A stretch of 7,176 nucleotides of DNA from Egerieenecus merdigallinarum (GCA_018711985.1 DVHS01000022.1:1-7176); one strand, 5' to 3'; positions 1-6,886 are shown, numbered from the stretch's first letter. Numbers and translations are program-made. The notes: generated by a model from the sequence alone, not told the origin.

Positions 1-42
1 AGGGGGGCATAGGGGGGAGGTCGGAATCCCCCCTGCCCCCCT
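1..42. repeat. G6/C6 palindrome at the left edge
   Basis: Positions 1-8 (a G6 run and a C) are complementary to 35-42, and positions 11-18 (A, G6, A) are complementary to 27-34. This gives about 16 base pairs interrupted only by a two-base bulge at 9-10, closed by the eight-base loop 19-26. Neither arm is followed by a T tract, so it does not look like an intrinsic terminator on either strand. It begins at base 1 and may extend beyond the window. Its size and its position next to a second palindrome suggest an intergenic repeat element, but no second copy is present here to prove that. Confidence 0.5.
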
Positions 43-50
43 GGCCGGCG

Positions 51-87
51 GAGCCATCCCCCGAAGGAAGCTCCCTATGGATGGCTC
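51..87. repeat. 9-bp-stem palindrome, neighbour of the G-rich palindrome
   Basis: Bases 51-59 (GAGCCATCC) are exactly complementary to 79-87 (GGATGGCTC), with a 19-base loop between them. No T tract follows on either strand. It lies 8 bases from the 1-42 palindrome and beyond the operon terminator, so it is outside the expected nucleoside-transporter transcript. The loop contains CCCGAAGG, which shares seven bases with the start of the 66-base repeats at the other end of the window, but nothing further matches. Confidence 0.45.
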
Positions 88-141
88 GAACAGCGCTGCC
101 ACTCATGCGTTGCTTTTCCGTCTTTGCATAATCGTTGCTGC

Positions 142-187
142 AAAAAAATGAGCGCCTTTCCTGGCCCGCAGGGCTTGGAAAGGCGCT
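142..187 (-). terminator. Intrinsic terminator of the nucleoside-transporter operon
   Basis: Read on the minus strand, a perfect 11-bp stem (187-177 with 161-151, AGCGCCTTTCC paired with GGAAAGGCGCT) can extend inward through a GCCC/GGGC helix. The stem is followed after two bases by seven consecutive T residues (148-142). This is the classical rho-independent form. It sits 45 bases after the stop codon of the last permease gene, so it closes the four-gene operon. Confidence 0.9.
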
Positions 188-231
188 AGGATAATCCGTT
201 TTTTCGGGGAAAGCCCCGTGGGTGTACCCCG

Positions 232-1167
232 TTACCGCTGCGCGGCCAGGTTGCGGGCCAGGCGCTTCTTCTTCTGCCCCGCGTGCCATACCACCAGCAC
301 CATGAGCAGCACCGTGCCCACATAGGGGAAGGTGGACGTCAAGGAGGAGGGGAAGCCCACGGACTGCAGCCGCATGCCCATGGCGTCGATGAAGCCGAAC
401 ACCAGCGCCGCCAGGAACACCATGGGCGGGTTCGACCGTCCAAAGATCACGCAGGCCACGGCGATGTAACCCCGTGAGGCGGACATATTCTCGCTGAACA
501 TGGTCAGGTAGCCCAGGGACAGGTGCGCCCCGCCCAGGCCGCTGAAAATGCCGCAGAGCACCGACGCCAGGTACTTCATCTTCTCTGGGCTCTTGCCCGC
601 AGAGCGCAGGGACTGGGGATGTTCCCCCGCCGCCCGCATCCAGAAGCCCACCGGCGTGCGGTAAATAAACAGCCAGCACAGGTACACCAGCACCCAGCTG
701 CAATAGACCAGCAGGGTGTTATTGTTCAGCAGCGGCCCGATGAGGGGGATGCTTTCCAGCCAATCCGCCGAAATGGTGGGCAGGCTCACGATGCCAGGAT
801 CGGAAAAGGCGCCCTTCACGCCGAAGATGGTCCGCAATAGGAACACCGTCAGCCCGCCGGCGAAGCTGTTCAGCGCCACGCCGATGATGAACTCGTCGCT
901 CTTGAACTTCACCACAAACAGCCCGTAGAACAGCCCCAGCAGCACCCCGGCCAGCACGGCAAACAGCAGTCCCATGGCCCAGCTGGAAAAGAAATAGCTT
1001 CCCAGCACCGCCATGAACGCGCCCACCAGCATCATGCCGTCCACGCCGATGTTCATGATGCCCACGTGGTCCGTCATCAGGCAGCCCAGGCCCACCAGGA
1101 TCACCGGGGTTGCGGTGCGCAGGGTGTTTTGCAGCAGGCCCATATTGAATACATTGCTCCAGTCCAT
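232..1167 (-). CDS. nupQ: Nucleoside ABC transporter permease, NupQ/YufQ-like
   Basis: This 311-residue integral membrane protein belongs to the BPD_transp_2 permease family, which serves BMP-type nucleoside transporters. It has about eight hydrophobic stretches, including residues 17-32, 44-86, 95-112, 150-168, 235-258 and 282-297. The family hallmark GIMNIGVDGMML is at 36-47; relatives usually have E where this protein has D43. The basic C-terminus, rich in K and R, should lie in the cytoplasm. Together with the preceding permease it would form the heterodimeric channel. The length is close to that of Bacillus NupQ (about 319). The start ATG shares one base with the stop codon of the upstream permease gene (TAATG), and AGGAGG lies 10 bases before it, so translation is probably coupled. 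It is the last gene before the operon terminator. The family assignment is firm; nucleoside as substrate is inferred from the family and gene order. Confidence 0.93.
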   Translation of the reverse strand: MDWSNVFNMGLLQNTLRTATPVILVGLGCLMTDHVGIMNIGVDGMMLVGAFMAVLGSYFFSSWAMGLLFAVLAGVLLGLFYGLFVVKFKSDEFIIGVALNSFAGGLTVFLLRTIFGVKGAFSDPGIVSLPTISADWLESIPLIGPLLNNNTLLVYCSWVLVYLCWLFIYRTPVGFWMRAAGEHPQSLRSAGKSPEKMKYLASVLCGIFSGLGGAHLSLGYLTMFSENMSASRGYIAVACVIFGRSNPPMVFLAALVFGFIDAMGMRLQSVGFPSSLTSTFPYVGTVLLMVLVVWHAGQKKKRLARNLAAQR

Positions 1168-2249
1168 TACGCCCCCGCCTCCTTTTCCAGGGTCAGGGCG
1201 GCCCGCTTCCGGGCGCGCCTGGCCAGTATGCTGTTCATGATGCCCTGTTCCGCCGCCATGAAGAAAATGATAATGGACTGCACAATCAGGATCAGCTCGC
1301 TGGAGATGCCCACATCGCCTTCCATGGCCGTGGCGCCCACCTTCAGCACCCCGAAGAACAGGCTCATGAGAATAATCCCCAGGGGCTGGTAGCGCATAAT
1401 CATGGCCACCAGCATGCCGTCGAAGTAAAACTCGTTGGATACCGTGGTCACAAAGCGCTTGTGCAGGCCGAACACCTCGAACATGCCCACCAGGCCGCAG
1501 ATGGCCCCGGAGGCCACCATGCTCCAGATGGCCAGCTTGCCGGCCTTGATGCCGCTAAAGCGGGCGAAGCGTTCGTTATAGCCCGTGAGTTTCATTTCAA
1601 AGCCCGCGGTGGTTTTGCGCATCACGTACCAGACAATCAGCGCGATGGCCGCGGCGTAGAAAATGCTCTCTGTCAGGTTGGACAGCTTGATCACCCGGCT
1701 AAACATAAAGGCCGGGTCCACCGCGTCCGTGCCGGCGGAAACGCCCCGCTGGGAGGTTTTCAAGGGGCCGTTGGCCAGGTAGGAGCAGAAGTAGATGGCC
1801 GCGGAGTTCATCATAATGGTGGTGATGACCTCGTTGACCTTCATCTTCACCTTCAGCACCGCGGGAATCCAGGCGTACAGCCCGCCCGCGGCAATGGCCG
1901 CCAGGAAGCACAGGGGCAGGGCGATCCAGGGCGTAACCCCCGTGAGCCGCGCCCCCACATAAGCCGAGGCAATGGCCCCCAGGTACAGCTGGCCCTCGCC
2001 ACCCACGTTGAAGATGCCCGCCTGGGCCGCCACCGCCGTGGCCAGACCCGTGAGGCACAGGGTGGCGGACTTGGCCAGGGTATTGCCGATGCCCCGGCTG
2101 GTGCCCAGGGCGCCGCTGAGCAGCGCGCCGTAACCCTCGATGGGGTTATGTCCCGTGGCAGCCATAATCAGTCCGCCCAGCACCAGGGCCAGCAGCACGC
2201 TCACCGTCAGGGAAAAGAGGTATTGCAGGCGGCTTTTGCTTTTGTTCAT
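1167..2249 (-). CDS. nupP: Nucleoside ABC transporter permease, NupP/YufP-like
   Basis: This 360-residue BPD_transp_2 permease is the first of the two channel subunits. A hydrophobic segment at about 11-31 is followed by the relative-typical region NPIEGYGALLSGALG at 35-49. The conserved family motif AGIFNVGGEGQ is at 77-87 and further membrane segments follow through the C-terminal half. The tail is strongly basic (ARRARKRAA). Its length is near that of Bacillus NupP (about 348). The start ATG overlaps the stop codon of the ATPase gene in an ATGA junction, and AAGGAGG ends 7 bases before the start, which settles the start site and implies translational coupling. It probably pairs with the downstream permease and docks onto the ATPase. 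Sugar permeases of the RbsC type are in the same superfamily, but the N-terminal pattern and the BMP-family partner favour nucleoside transport. Confidence 0.93.
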   Translation of the reverse strand: MNKSKSRLQYLFSLTVSVLLALVLGGLIMAATGHNPIEGYGALLSGALGTSRGIGNTLAKSATLCLTGLATAVAAQAGIFNVGGEGQLYLGAIASAYVGARLTGVTPWIALPLCFLAAIAAGGLYAWIPAVLKVKMKVNEVITTIMMNSAAIYFCSYLANGPLKTSQRGVSAGTDAVDPAFMFSRVIKLSNLTESIFYAAAIALIVWYVMRKTTAGFEMKLTGYNERFARFSGIKAGKLAIWSMVASGAICGLVGMFEVFGLHKRFVTTVSNEFYFDGMLVAMIMRYQPLGIILMSLFFGVLKVGATAMEGDVGISSELILIVQSIIIFFMAAEQGIMNSILARRARKRAALTLEKEAGA

Positions 2250-3787
2250 GCTTGTTCCTCCTTCCGCCCGCCGGTCATGTAGTAGCTGATTTCCCGCTTG
2301 TCAATGTCCCCCGCCTGGAACTCGCCGGTGATCCTGCCTTCATAGATGGTCAGCAGCCGGTCGGAGAGGCGGAGCAGCTCGTCCAGGTCGGCGCTCACCA
2401 GCAGGATGGCGCAGCCCGCGTTGCGCTTTTGCATGATCTGCTGGTGGATGAAGTCCATGGCGCCGATGTCCACGCCCCGGGTGGGCTGGGAAATGATGAG
2501 CACCGGCGTGTCGAAGGAGAACTCCCGGGCCACCACCACCTTCTGCATGTTGCCTCCCGAGAGGGAACCCACCGCCGTGTCCACCCCCGCGCCCCGGATG
2601 TCGAAGCGCTGGAAGATCTCCTGGGCGTAGGCGCGTATGGCCTTGCGCTTCATGTGGATGCGTTTCCAGGAGAAGCGCGGGTCCTTTTCCTTGCCCACAA
2701 TCAGGTTATCGGTGATGTCCGCGGGGGCGCATACGCCGGTGGCCAGCCGGTCCTCGGGCACATGGGCCAGCCCCAGGGCGCGAATCTCCCCGGGGGTTTT
2801 CCCCGCAATGGACTTGCCCATGATGGTCACCGTGCCACCCCGCAGGGGACGCATGCCGGTGATGGCCTCGATGAGCTCGCTTTGTCCGTTGCCCTCAATG
2901 CCCGCAATGCCCAGGATCTCTCCCCGGCGCACCGTCAGGCTCACCCCGCGCACGGCGGGCAGGCCGCGGTTATCCAGGGCTTGCAGGTCCCGGACCTCCA
3001 CCGCCGTTTCCGTCTCGCCCCTGTCCTCCCGGTCCAGGGCGTCCAGGAGCACTTCCTTGCCCACCATCATGGCCGCCAGGATGCGCTCGTTCACGTCCTT
3101 GGTCTCCGCCACGCCCACCAGTTTGCCCTGGCGCATGACGCCCACCCGGTCGGAAATGGCCATGACCTCGTAGAGCTTATGGGTGATGATGATGATGGTC
3201 ATCTGCTTTTCCCGCACCATGCGGCGGATCACCCCGAAGAGCTCGTCGGTCTCCTGGGGGGTCAGCACGGCGGTGGGTTCGTCCAGGATGAGCACATCGG
3301 CGCCCCGGCGCAGGGTTTTGAGGATCTCCACCCGCTGCTGCAAGCCCACGCTGATGTCCTCCACCTTGGCCCGAGGGTCCACGGTCAGGCCATATTCCTG
3401 CACCAGGGCCTGGGTCTCCTCCTCCGCCTTGGCAAAGTCGCAGAAGATGCCCAGCTTGCGGGGCTCATTGCTCAGCACAATGTTCTGCGCCACGGTAAAG
3501 GAGGGCACCAGCATAAAGTGCTGATGCACCATGCCCACGCCCCGGGCAATGGCCTCGCTGGGACTAAAGTGCGTAACCTGGCTGCCCTTGACGAGCACCT
3601 TGCCGCTGGTGGGCGTATTCAGCCCATAGAGGATGTTCATCAGCGTGGATTTGCCCGCGCCGTTTTCCCCCACCAGGGCAAAGACCTCCCCCTTGCGGAT
3701 GTCCAGCGTCACGTCATGATTCGCCAGCACACCGGGGAACTGCATGGATACGTGCTGGAAGGAAACGATGGTCTCGCCCTGTGCCAA
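2246..3787 (-). CDS. nupO: Nucleoside ABC transporter ATP-binding protein, NupO/YufO-like
   Basis: This cytoplasmic ATPase carries two nucleotide-binding domains in one chain. Domain 1 is complete: Walker A GENGAGKST at 40-48, Q-loop in HQHF (Q89), signature SVGLQQ at 146-151, Walker B LILDE at 166-170 and switch His in THK (H203). Domain 2 is degenerate in the usual way for this family: GNGQS at 299-303 has Q in place of the Walker A lysine, the signature SGGNMQK is intact at 410-416, Walker B reads LIISQ at 430-434, and the switch histidine is absent (SADLDE). The open frame runs back to an ATG at 3871. That start would add 28 unrelated residues, lies at the foot of a strong hairpin and lacks a well-placed ribosome binding site. 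I therefore chose the TTG at 3787, preceded by GAGG 8 bases upstream, giving 513 residues like Bacillus NupO (about 510). The product is firm; the start is less so. Confidence 0.92.
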   Translation of the reverse strand: MAQGETIVSFQHVSMQFPGVLANHDVTLDIRKGEVFALVGENGAGKSTLMNILYGLNTPTSGKVLVKGSQVTHFSPSEAIARGVGMVHQHFMLVPSFTVAQNIVLSNEPRKLGIFCDFAKAEEETQALVQEYGLTVDPRAKVEDISVGLQQRVEILKTLRRGADVLILDEPTAVLTPQETDELFGVIRRMVREKQMTIIIITHKLYEVMAISDRVGVMRQGKLVGVAETKDVNERILAAMMVGKEVLLDALDREDRGETETAVEVRDLQALDNRGLPAVRGVSLTVRRGEILGIAGIEGNGQSELIEAITGMRPLRGGTVTIMGKSIAGKTPGEIRALGLAHVPEDRLATGVCAPADITDNLIVGKEKDPRFSWKRIHMKRKAIRAYAQEIFQRFDIRGAGVDTAVGSLSGGNMQKVVVAREFSFDTPVLIISQPTRGVDIGAMDFIHQQIMQKRNAGCAILLVSADLDELLRLSDRLLTIYEGRITGEFQAGDIDKREISYYMTGGRKEEQA

Positions 3788-3814
3788 ATCAATCGCCTCG
3801 CTTTTGCATTTCAG

Positions 3815-3867
3815 AAAAAAACGGAAGGAAAGGGGAGGCGTCCCCGCCTGTGCGAAGCCGCCTCCCC
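3815..3867 (-). terminator. Intercistronic hairpin plus T tract, probable attenuating terminator
   Basis: On the minus strand, GGGGAGGCG (3867-3859) pairs perfectly with CGCCTCCCC (3840-3832) around an 18-base loop. After a further 10 bases a run of seven T follows (3821-3815). The stem begins 21 bases after the stop codon of the binding-protein gene and ends before the ATPase start. The distance to the T tract is longer than in an ideal terminator, so partial readthrough is likely. Hairpins in this position are known to raise binding-protein level relative to membrane subunits, by partial termination or by protecting the upstream message from 3' decay. Which of the two applies cannot be seen from sequence. 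Confidence 0.6.
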
Positions 3868-3888
3868 CCATGGATGCCTGTGCGTTTG

Positions 3889-4878
3889 TTACTCCAGCGT
3901 GGTGGGGACTTCGATCTCGCCGCTGATGATCTTTTCCTTCAGCGCCTCGACCTCCGCCTTCAGCTCGTCGGAAACCTGCTGGGGCATGGTATCGTCGCCG
4001 TATACCACGTCGATATAGCCGGTGGCCATGTCGGCCTCCCAGATCTCGCCGCCCTTGAAGTAGTTTTCCATGTCGGACACGGTGTCATAGATGGACTTGC
4101 CCACCTTCTTCACCATGGAGCAGATGATCACGTCGGGGTTGATGTACTTCTGGTCGCCGTCCACGCCGATGGCGTAGTTGCCGGTTTCCGCCGCGGCCTC
4201 GAACACGCCCTCGCCGGTCTTGCCCGCCACCTGGAACACGATGTCGCAGCCCATGCCGTACAGGGCCAGGGCGCACTCCTTGCCGTTGGCAGGATCTTCA
4301 AAGCCGTTGGCATACTGCTTCTCCACCGTGATGTCCGGGTTGGCATAAGCGGCGCCCGCCTCGTAGCCCACGATGAAGTCGTTGATGGTGGCGCTGTCCT
4401 CGCCGCCCACCACGCCGATCTTGCCGGTCTTGGTCAGCTTGGCGGCAATGTAGCCCACCAGGAAGGAGCCTTCGTTCTGGGCATACAGGATGGACATGCC
4501 GTTTTCAAAGGAACCGTCGATGGCGTTGTCGATAAACAGGAACTGCTTGTCCGGGAAGGCCTCGATAACACCGGGCAGGCTGTCCCAGAACTGCCAGCCC
4601 ACCGCGGCGATCACGTCGGAAACCTCCGCCGCGTCAATCAGGCTGCTCTCGTACAGGGATGCGTCTTCCTTGCACTCAATGACCCGGATTTCCGTGCCAT
4701 AGTCCGCCTTCAGCTGCTCGATGCCCTCATTGGCCGAGTCATAGAAGGAACGGTCGCCCAGGCCGCCAGCCACCACGATGCAGATAGACGGGGTGGTCTT
4801 CTCCTCCGCCATTGCGGGGACCGCCAGCATGGAGATGCACAGCGCCAGAGTCAGCGTCACCGCCAAAATCTTTTTCAT
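3889..4878 (-). CDS. nupN: BMP/PnrA-family nucleoside-binding protein of the ABC transporter
   Basis: This 329-residue extracytoplasmic receptor captures the ligand for the transporter encoded downstream. A signal peptide (MKK, hydrophobic 4-20) ends in a signal-peptidase-I-type AMA site with cleavage expected after A24. The BMP fold is recognised by GDRSFYDSANEG at 41-52, the block SILYAQNEGSFLVGYIAA in the middle, KIGVVGG just after it, and GVDGDQ at 238-243, the region that in PnrA proteins contributes to purine nucleoside binding. The usual lipobox is missing: the only early cysteine (C14) is preceded by L-A-L, not by G, A or S at -1. This is unusual for a receptor in a monoderm bacterium. 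AGGAGG (4893-4888) lies 9 bases before the ATG. It is the first gene of the operon and is set apart from the ATPase by a hairpin. The family call is firm; the exact ligand is inferred. Confidence 0.94.
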   Translation of the reverse strand: MKKILAVTLTLALCISMLAVPAMAEEKTTPSICIVVAGGLGDRSFYDSANEGIEQLKADYGTEIRVIECKEDASLYESSLIDAAEVSDVIAAVGWQFWDSLPGVIEAFPDKQFLFIDNAIDGSFENGMSILYAQNEGSFLVGYIAAKLTKTGKIGVVGGEDSATINDFIVGYEAGAAYANPDITVEKQYANGFEDPANGKECALALYGMGCDIVFQVAGKTGEGVFEAAAETGNYAIGVDGDQKYINPDVIICSMVKKVGKSIYDTVSDMENYFKGGEIWEADMATGYIDVVYGDDTMPQQVSDELKAEVEALKEKIISGEIEVPTTLE

Positions 4879-4900
4879 GGGATAGAACCTCCTGTATAAT
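4872..4900 (+). promoter_or_regulatory. Candidate promoter for the oxidoreductase gene
   Basis: The plus strand carries a perfect -10 hexamer TATAAT at 4895-4900 and a 4-of-6 -35 match TTTTCA at 4872-4877, separated by 17 bases. Transcription would start near 4907 and give a leader of about 138 bases before the ATG at 5045. The promoter covers the ribosome binding site and start codon of the divergent binding-protein gene. The strength of the call rests on the -10 hexamer; the long leader is a reason for doubt. Confidence 0.35.
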
Positions 4901-4921
4901 TTCCGCCCGAAAAAAAGAGCG

Positions 4922-4952
4922 GTATTACCTTTACAATTTGTTTTTTATGCAA
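4922..4952 (-). promoter_or_regulatory. Weak candidate promoter for the transporter operon
   Basis: On the minus strand TTGCAT (4952-4947) could serve as -35 and TAATAC (4927-4922) as -10, but the 19-base spacer is long and the -10 matches only 3 of 6. The segment is A+T-rich compared with its surroundings, as expected of a promoter. A start near 4915 would leave only about 37 untranslated bases, too few for a purine riboswitch, and no riboswitch-like fold is seen. Confidence 0.25.
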
Positions 4953-5044
4953 GGGAATCCTGCCGGGAAGTCGAAGAAATGTATGGAAAATTTTTTGTTT
5001 TGCATGCCGGGGCAGTCGTGTTCCGGCGCAAGGAAGGGAGCGCC

Positions 5045-5650
5045 ATGCGCCTTTTATTTGTAAACGCCTGCATGCGGGGGCCCGAGCTTTCCCGCACCCA
5101 CGCCCTGTGCCGGGCCTTCCTGGAAGAAGCCCGCCGGGCTTGCCCCGCCCTGGAGATACAGGAGCACGACCTCACTCGCATGAACCTGCAACCCGTTACC
5201 GCCCCGGTGCTCCAGCGCAAGGAGGCCCTGTGCGACGCCCAGCGTTGGGACGACCCGCTGCTGCGACCGGCCTATGCATTTGCCCGGGCGGACGCGGTGC
5301 TCATCGGCGCGCCCTACTGGGACCTGTCCTTCCCCGCGGCGCTGAAAATCTGGGTGGAAAATATCTACGTGCGCAACCTCACCTTCCGTTACACCCCGGA
5401 GGGGGAACCCGTGGGCCTGGCGCAGGGCAAGCAGGCCGTATACATCACCACCGCCGGCAGCCCCGTGGGTGAAAACGACTGGGGCGCGGGATACATGCGC
5501 GCGGTGCTCACCACCCTGGGCATCCCGGAGTTCCGCTCCATACGTGCCGAGGGCATCGACATCCAGGGCTGGGACGTGCAGGGCATCCTTCGCCGGGCGG
5601 AGGCCGAAGCCCGTGTGGCGGGAGCAGCGCTGGGCAAGGCCCTGGCGTAA
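5045..5650 (+). CDS. Flavodoxin-fold NAD(P)H-dependent oxidoreductase, AzoR-like
   Basis: This 201-residue cytoplasmic protein of the Flavodoxin_2 group (FMN-dependent NADH:quinone/azo reductases) probably transfers two electrons from NAD(P)H through FMN to quinones or azo-like compounds. The N-terminal strand MRLLFVNACMRG leads into S16-R-T18, the position where relatives bind the FMN phosphate. The region APYWDLSFPAALKIW at 89-103 corresponds to the AzoR segment APMYNF...PTQLKN, and TFRYT at 113-117 and YITTAGS at 133-139 are likewise family-typical. The frame stays open back to an ATG at 4979, but the ATG at 5045 matches the family N-terminus and follows an AAGGAAGG sequence 7 bases away, so I took it as the start. 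It diverges from the transporter operon and has no clear terminator. The physiological substrate cannot be told from sequence. Confidence 0.9.
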   Translation: MRLLFVNACMRGPELSRTHALCRAFLEEARRACPALEIQEHDLTRMNLQPVTAPVLQRKEALCDAQRWDDPLLRPAYAFARADAVLIGAPYWDLSFPAALKIWVENIYVRNLTFRYTPEGEPVGLAQGKQAVYITTAGSPVGENDWGAGYMRAVLTTLGIPEFRSIRAEGIDIQGWDVQGILRRAEAEARVAGAALGKALA

Positions 5651-5748
5651 GCCTTTGGACGTTGAAAAGCGTGCTTTTCCCAAGCTAAAGCGCTGAACAA
5701 AAAACGTCCCATTTTCTCAGCCTACAAAAGCACCCACAAGCACAGGGA

Positions 5749-5814
5749 CCGAAGGTTTCCAAAGGGCGACCGGAAAGCCCTTTGGTCGCGCCCGCAGGCG
5801 CGAAATCTCCTGCG
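5749..5814 (+). repeat. 66-base structured intergenic repeat, copy 1
   Basis: This is the first of three same-orientation copies. It has a conserved opening CCGAAGGTTT, then hairpin I (CCAAAGGGC pairing with GCCCTTTGG around a nine-base loop, 5759-5785), then hairpin II (TCGCGCC, loop CGCA, GGCGCGA; 5786-5803), then a tail ending CCTGCG. The tail can instead pair with CGCAGG, which takes in the loop and the first two 3'-arm bases of hairpin II. Stem II is closed by T-A and five G-C or C-G pairs on each side of the variable positions. The copy starts 98 bases after the oxidoreductase stop codon and ends 89 bases before the EamA ATG. I do not recognise a named family. It has no coding capacity of note and no T tract. 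Confidence 0.85.
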
Positions 5815-5903
5815 CTTGCCAGCATGCATTCTGCAACATGCAAGAAATACCCTATCAGCGGTCTATGGCGTAAACCTCTTATACGGAAAGGAACGGAGCG
5901 TCC

Positions 5904-6791
5904 ATGCGAAAGACCTACGGAACCATGGTGTTTATCAACGTGATGTGGGGTCTCTCCTTTATTTTCAGCAAACAGGGAATGAACGCAGGCTTTCAGCCCA
6001 TGGGGCTGGCCTTTGTGCGGTATGTGCTGGCCGCCGCCGCGCTGATTCCCCTGCTGCTTTGGCGCGAGGGAACTCCGCGCCTGCGCCGGGAGGACATACT
6101 GCCCATGTTTCTCTCTTCCCTGGCAGGCATTACAGTGTATTATTTCTGTGAGTACAACGGCATCCAGCGCACCTCCACGGTGAGTGCGTCGCTGATTCTG
6201 GCGGCCATTCCCGTGCTGACCCTGGGGGCGGAGGCGCTGCTCACCCGCGCCCGGCTGCGGCCCATGCAGACAGCAGGGGCTTTCCTGTCCCTGGCGGGGG
6301 TGGGGCTGATTACCTTGTCCTCCTCCCGGGAGGGCACGGACTCCCTGGCGGGCATCCTGTTTATCTTTGGGGCCAGCCTGGTATGGGTGGCCTATATTTT
6401 CCTCAGCCGCCGGTTGCGCCAGCGATATTCCAGCCTGAGCATGAACGCCTGGCAGGCGGCCATGGCCGCGGTGACGCTGCTGCCTGCCGCCCTGGCAGAG
6501 GGGTTCTCTCCCGCGGCCGTTTCCTGGGACGGCTGGGCCAGTGCGGTGGTGCTGGCGCTGGTGTGCTCGGCGCTGTGCTATTATTTGTACGGCAATGCCC
6601 TTGCCACGCTTTCGCCTCTTGCTTCGGCGATTTTTGTGAATCTGATCCCCCTGACGACCCTGATAGCGGGGGTTCTCTTTCTGGGCGAAAAGCTCACATG
6701 GGCCACCCTGGCAGGAGGGGTGTTGATTATTGGCAGTATTTTCCTGGTAAACCTGGCACCGGGGCACCAGGTGTCCGGTGCTGAAACGTAA
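5904..6791 (+). CDS. EamA/DMT-family membrane transporter
   Basis: This 295-residue integral membrane protein has ten predicted helices arranged as two homologous EamA halves, the standard plan of drug/metabolite transporters, which mostly export amino acids, metabolites or toxic compounds by proton exchange. The first half shows the typical VMWGLSFIFSK at 13-23, P32...R39 at the start of helix 2, and ASLILAAIPVLTLGAEALL at 95-113. The second half shows ALCYYLYGNALATLSPLASA at about 223-242 and GEKLTW at 261-266, followed by the last helix. The length is normal for the family and the gene looks intact. The start follows a purine-rich GGAAAGGAACGGAG about 5 bases upstream. It is bracketed by two direct copies of the 66-base repeat. 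The substrate cannot be inferred. No convincing promoter or intrinsic terminator was found next to it. Confidence 0.93.
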   Translation: MRKTYGTMVFINVMWGLSFIFSKQGMNAGFQPMGLAFVRYVLAAAALIPLLLWREGTPRLRREDILPMFLSSLAGITVYYFCEYNGIQRTSTVSASLILAAIPVLTLGAEALLTRARLRPMQTAGAFLSLAGVGLITLSSSREGTDSLAGILFIFGASLVWVAYIFLSRRLRQRYSSLSMNAWQAAMAAVTLLPAALAEGFSPAAVSWDGWASAVVLALVCSALCYYLYGNALATLSPLASAIFVNLIPLTTLIAGVLFLGEKLTWATLAGGVLIIGSIFLVNLAPGHQVSGAET

Positions 6792-6886
6792 TTTTTGCGG
6801 TGATGGGGATACAGTAAGAAGTAGCCTCCTGGTTGGCTTCAATGAGCCTGCGCCTTTCATAAAAAGCTATTTTTACAGTGCTTATC

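Noticed and set aside
2851..2920. Q in place of Walker A lysine in the second ATPase domain, with SQ in place of the Walker B acidic pair
   Set aside because: It looks like a dead site but is the normal state of the second domain in NupO, RbsA and MglA-type ATPases, so it is not novel.
2252..4018. A 588-codon open frame on the plus strand opposite the ATPase and receptor genes
   Set aside because: It is antisense to well-conserved genes, its translation is rich in H, A, G and Q of low complexity, and it matches no family. It is a by-product of high G+C codon use.
4879..5044. Purine riboswitch ahead of the nucleoside transporter operon
   Set aside because: Such operons sometimes carry one, but the leader between the likely start and the ATG is too short and shows no three-helix fold with conserved loops.
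5664..5679. GAAAAGC/GCTTTTC inverted repeat after the oxidoreductase gene, considered as a terminator
   Set aside because: The stem is mostly A-T with a loop of two to four bases, and no T tract follows on either strand.
5765..5790. Alternative pairing GCGACC with GGTCGC in the first half of the 66-base repeat
   Set aside because: It is perfect in copy 1 but only a G-T wobble in copy 2 and a mismatch in copy 3, so the pairing is not conserved.
5685..6860. A 391-codon open frame on the minus strand opposite eamA
   Set aside because: Its translation is rich in G, Q, R and P with no membrane or domain features, and it runs through repeat copy 1. The plus-strand EamA protein explains the region.
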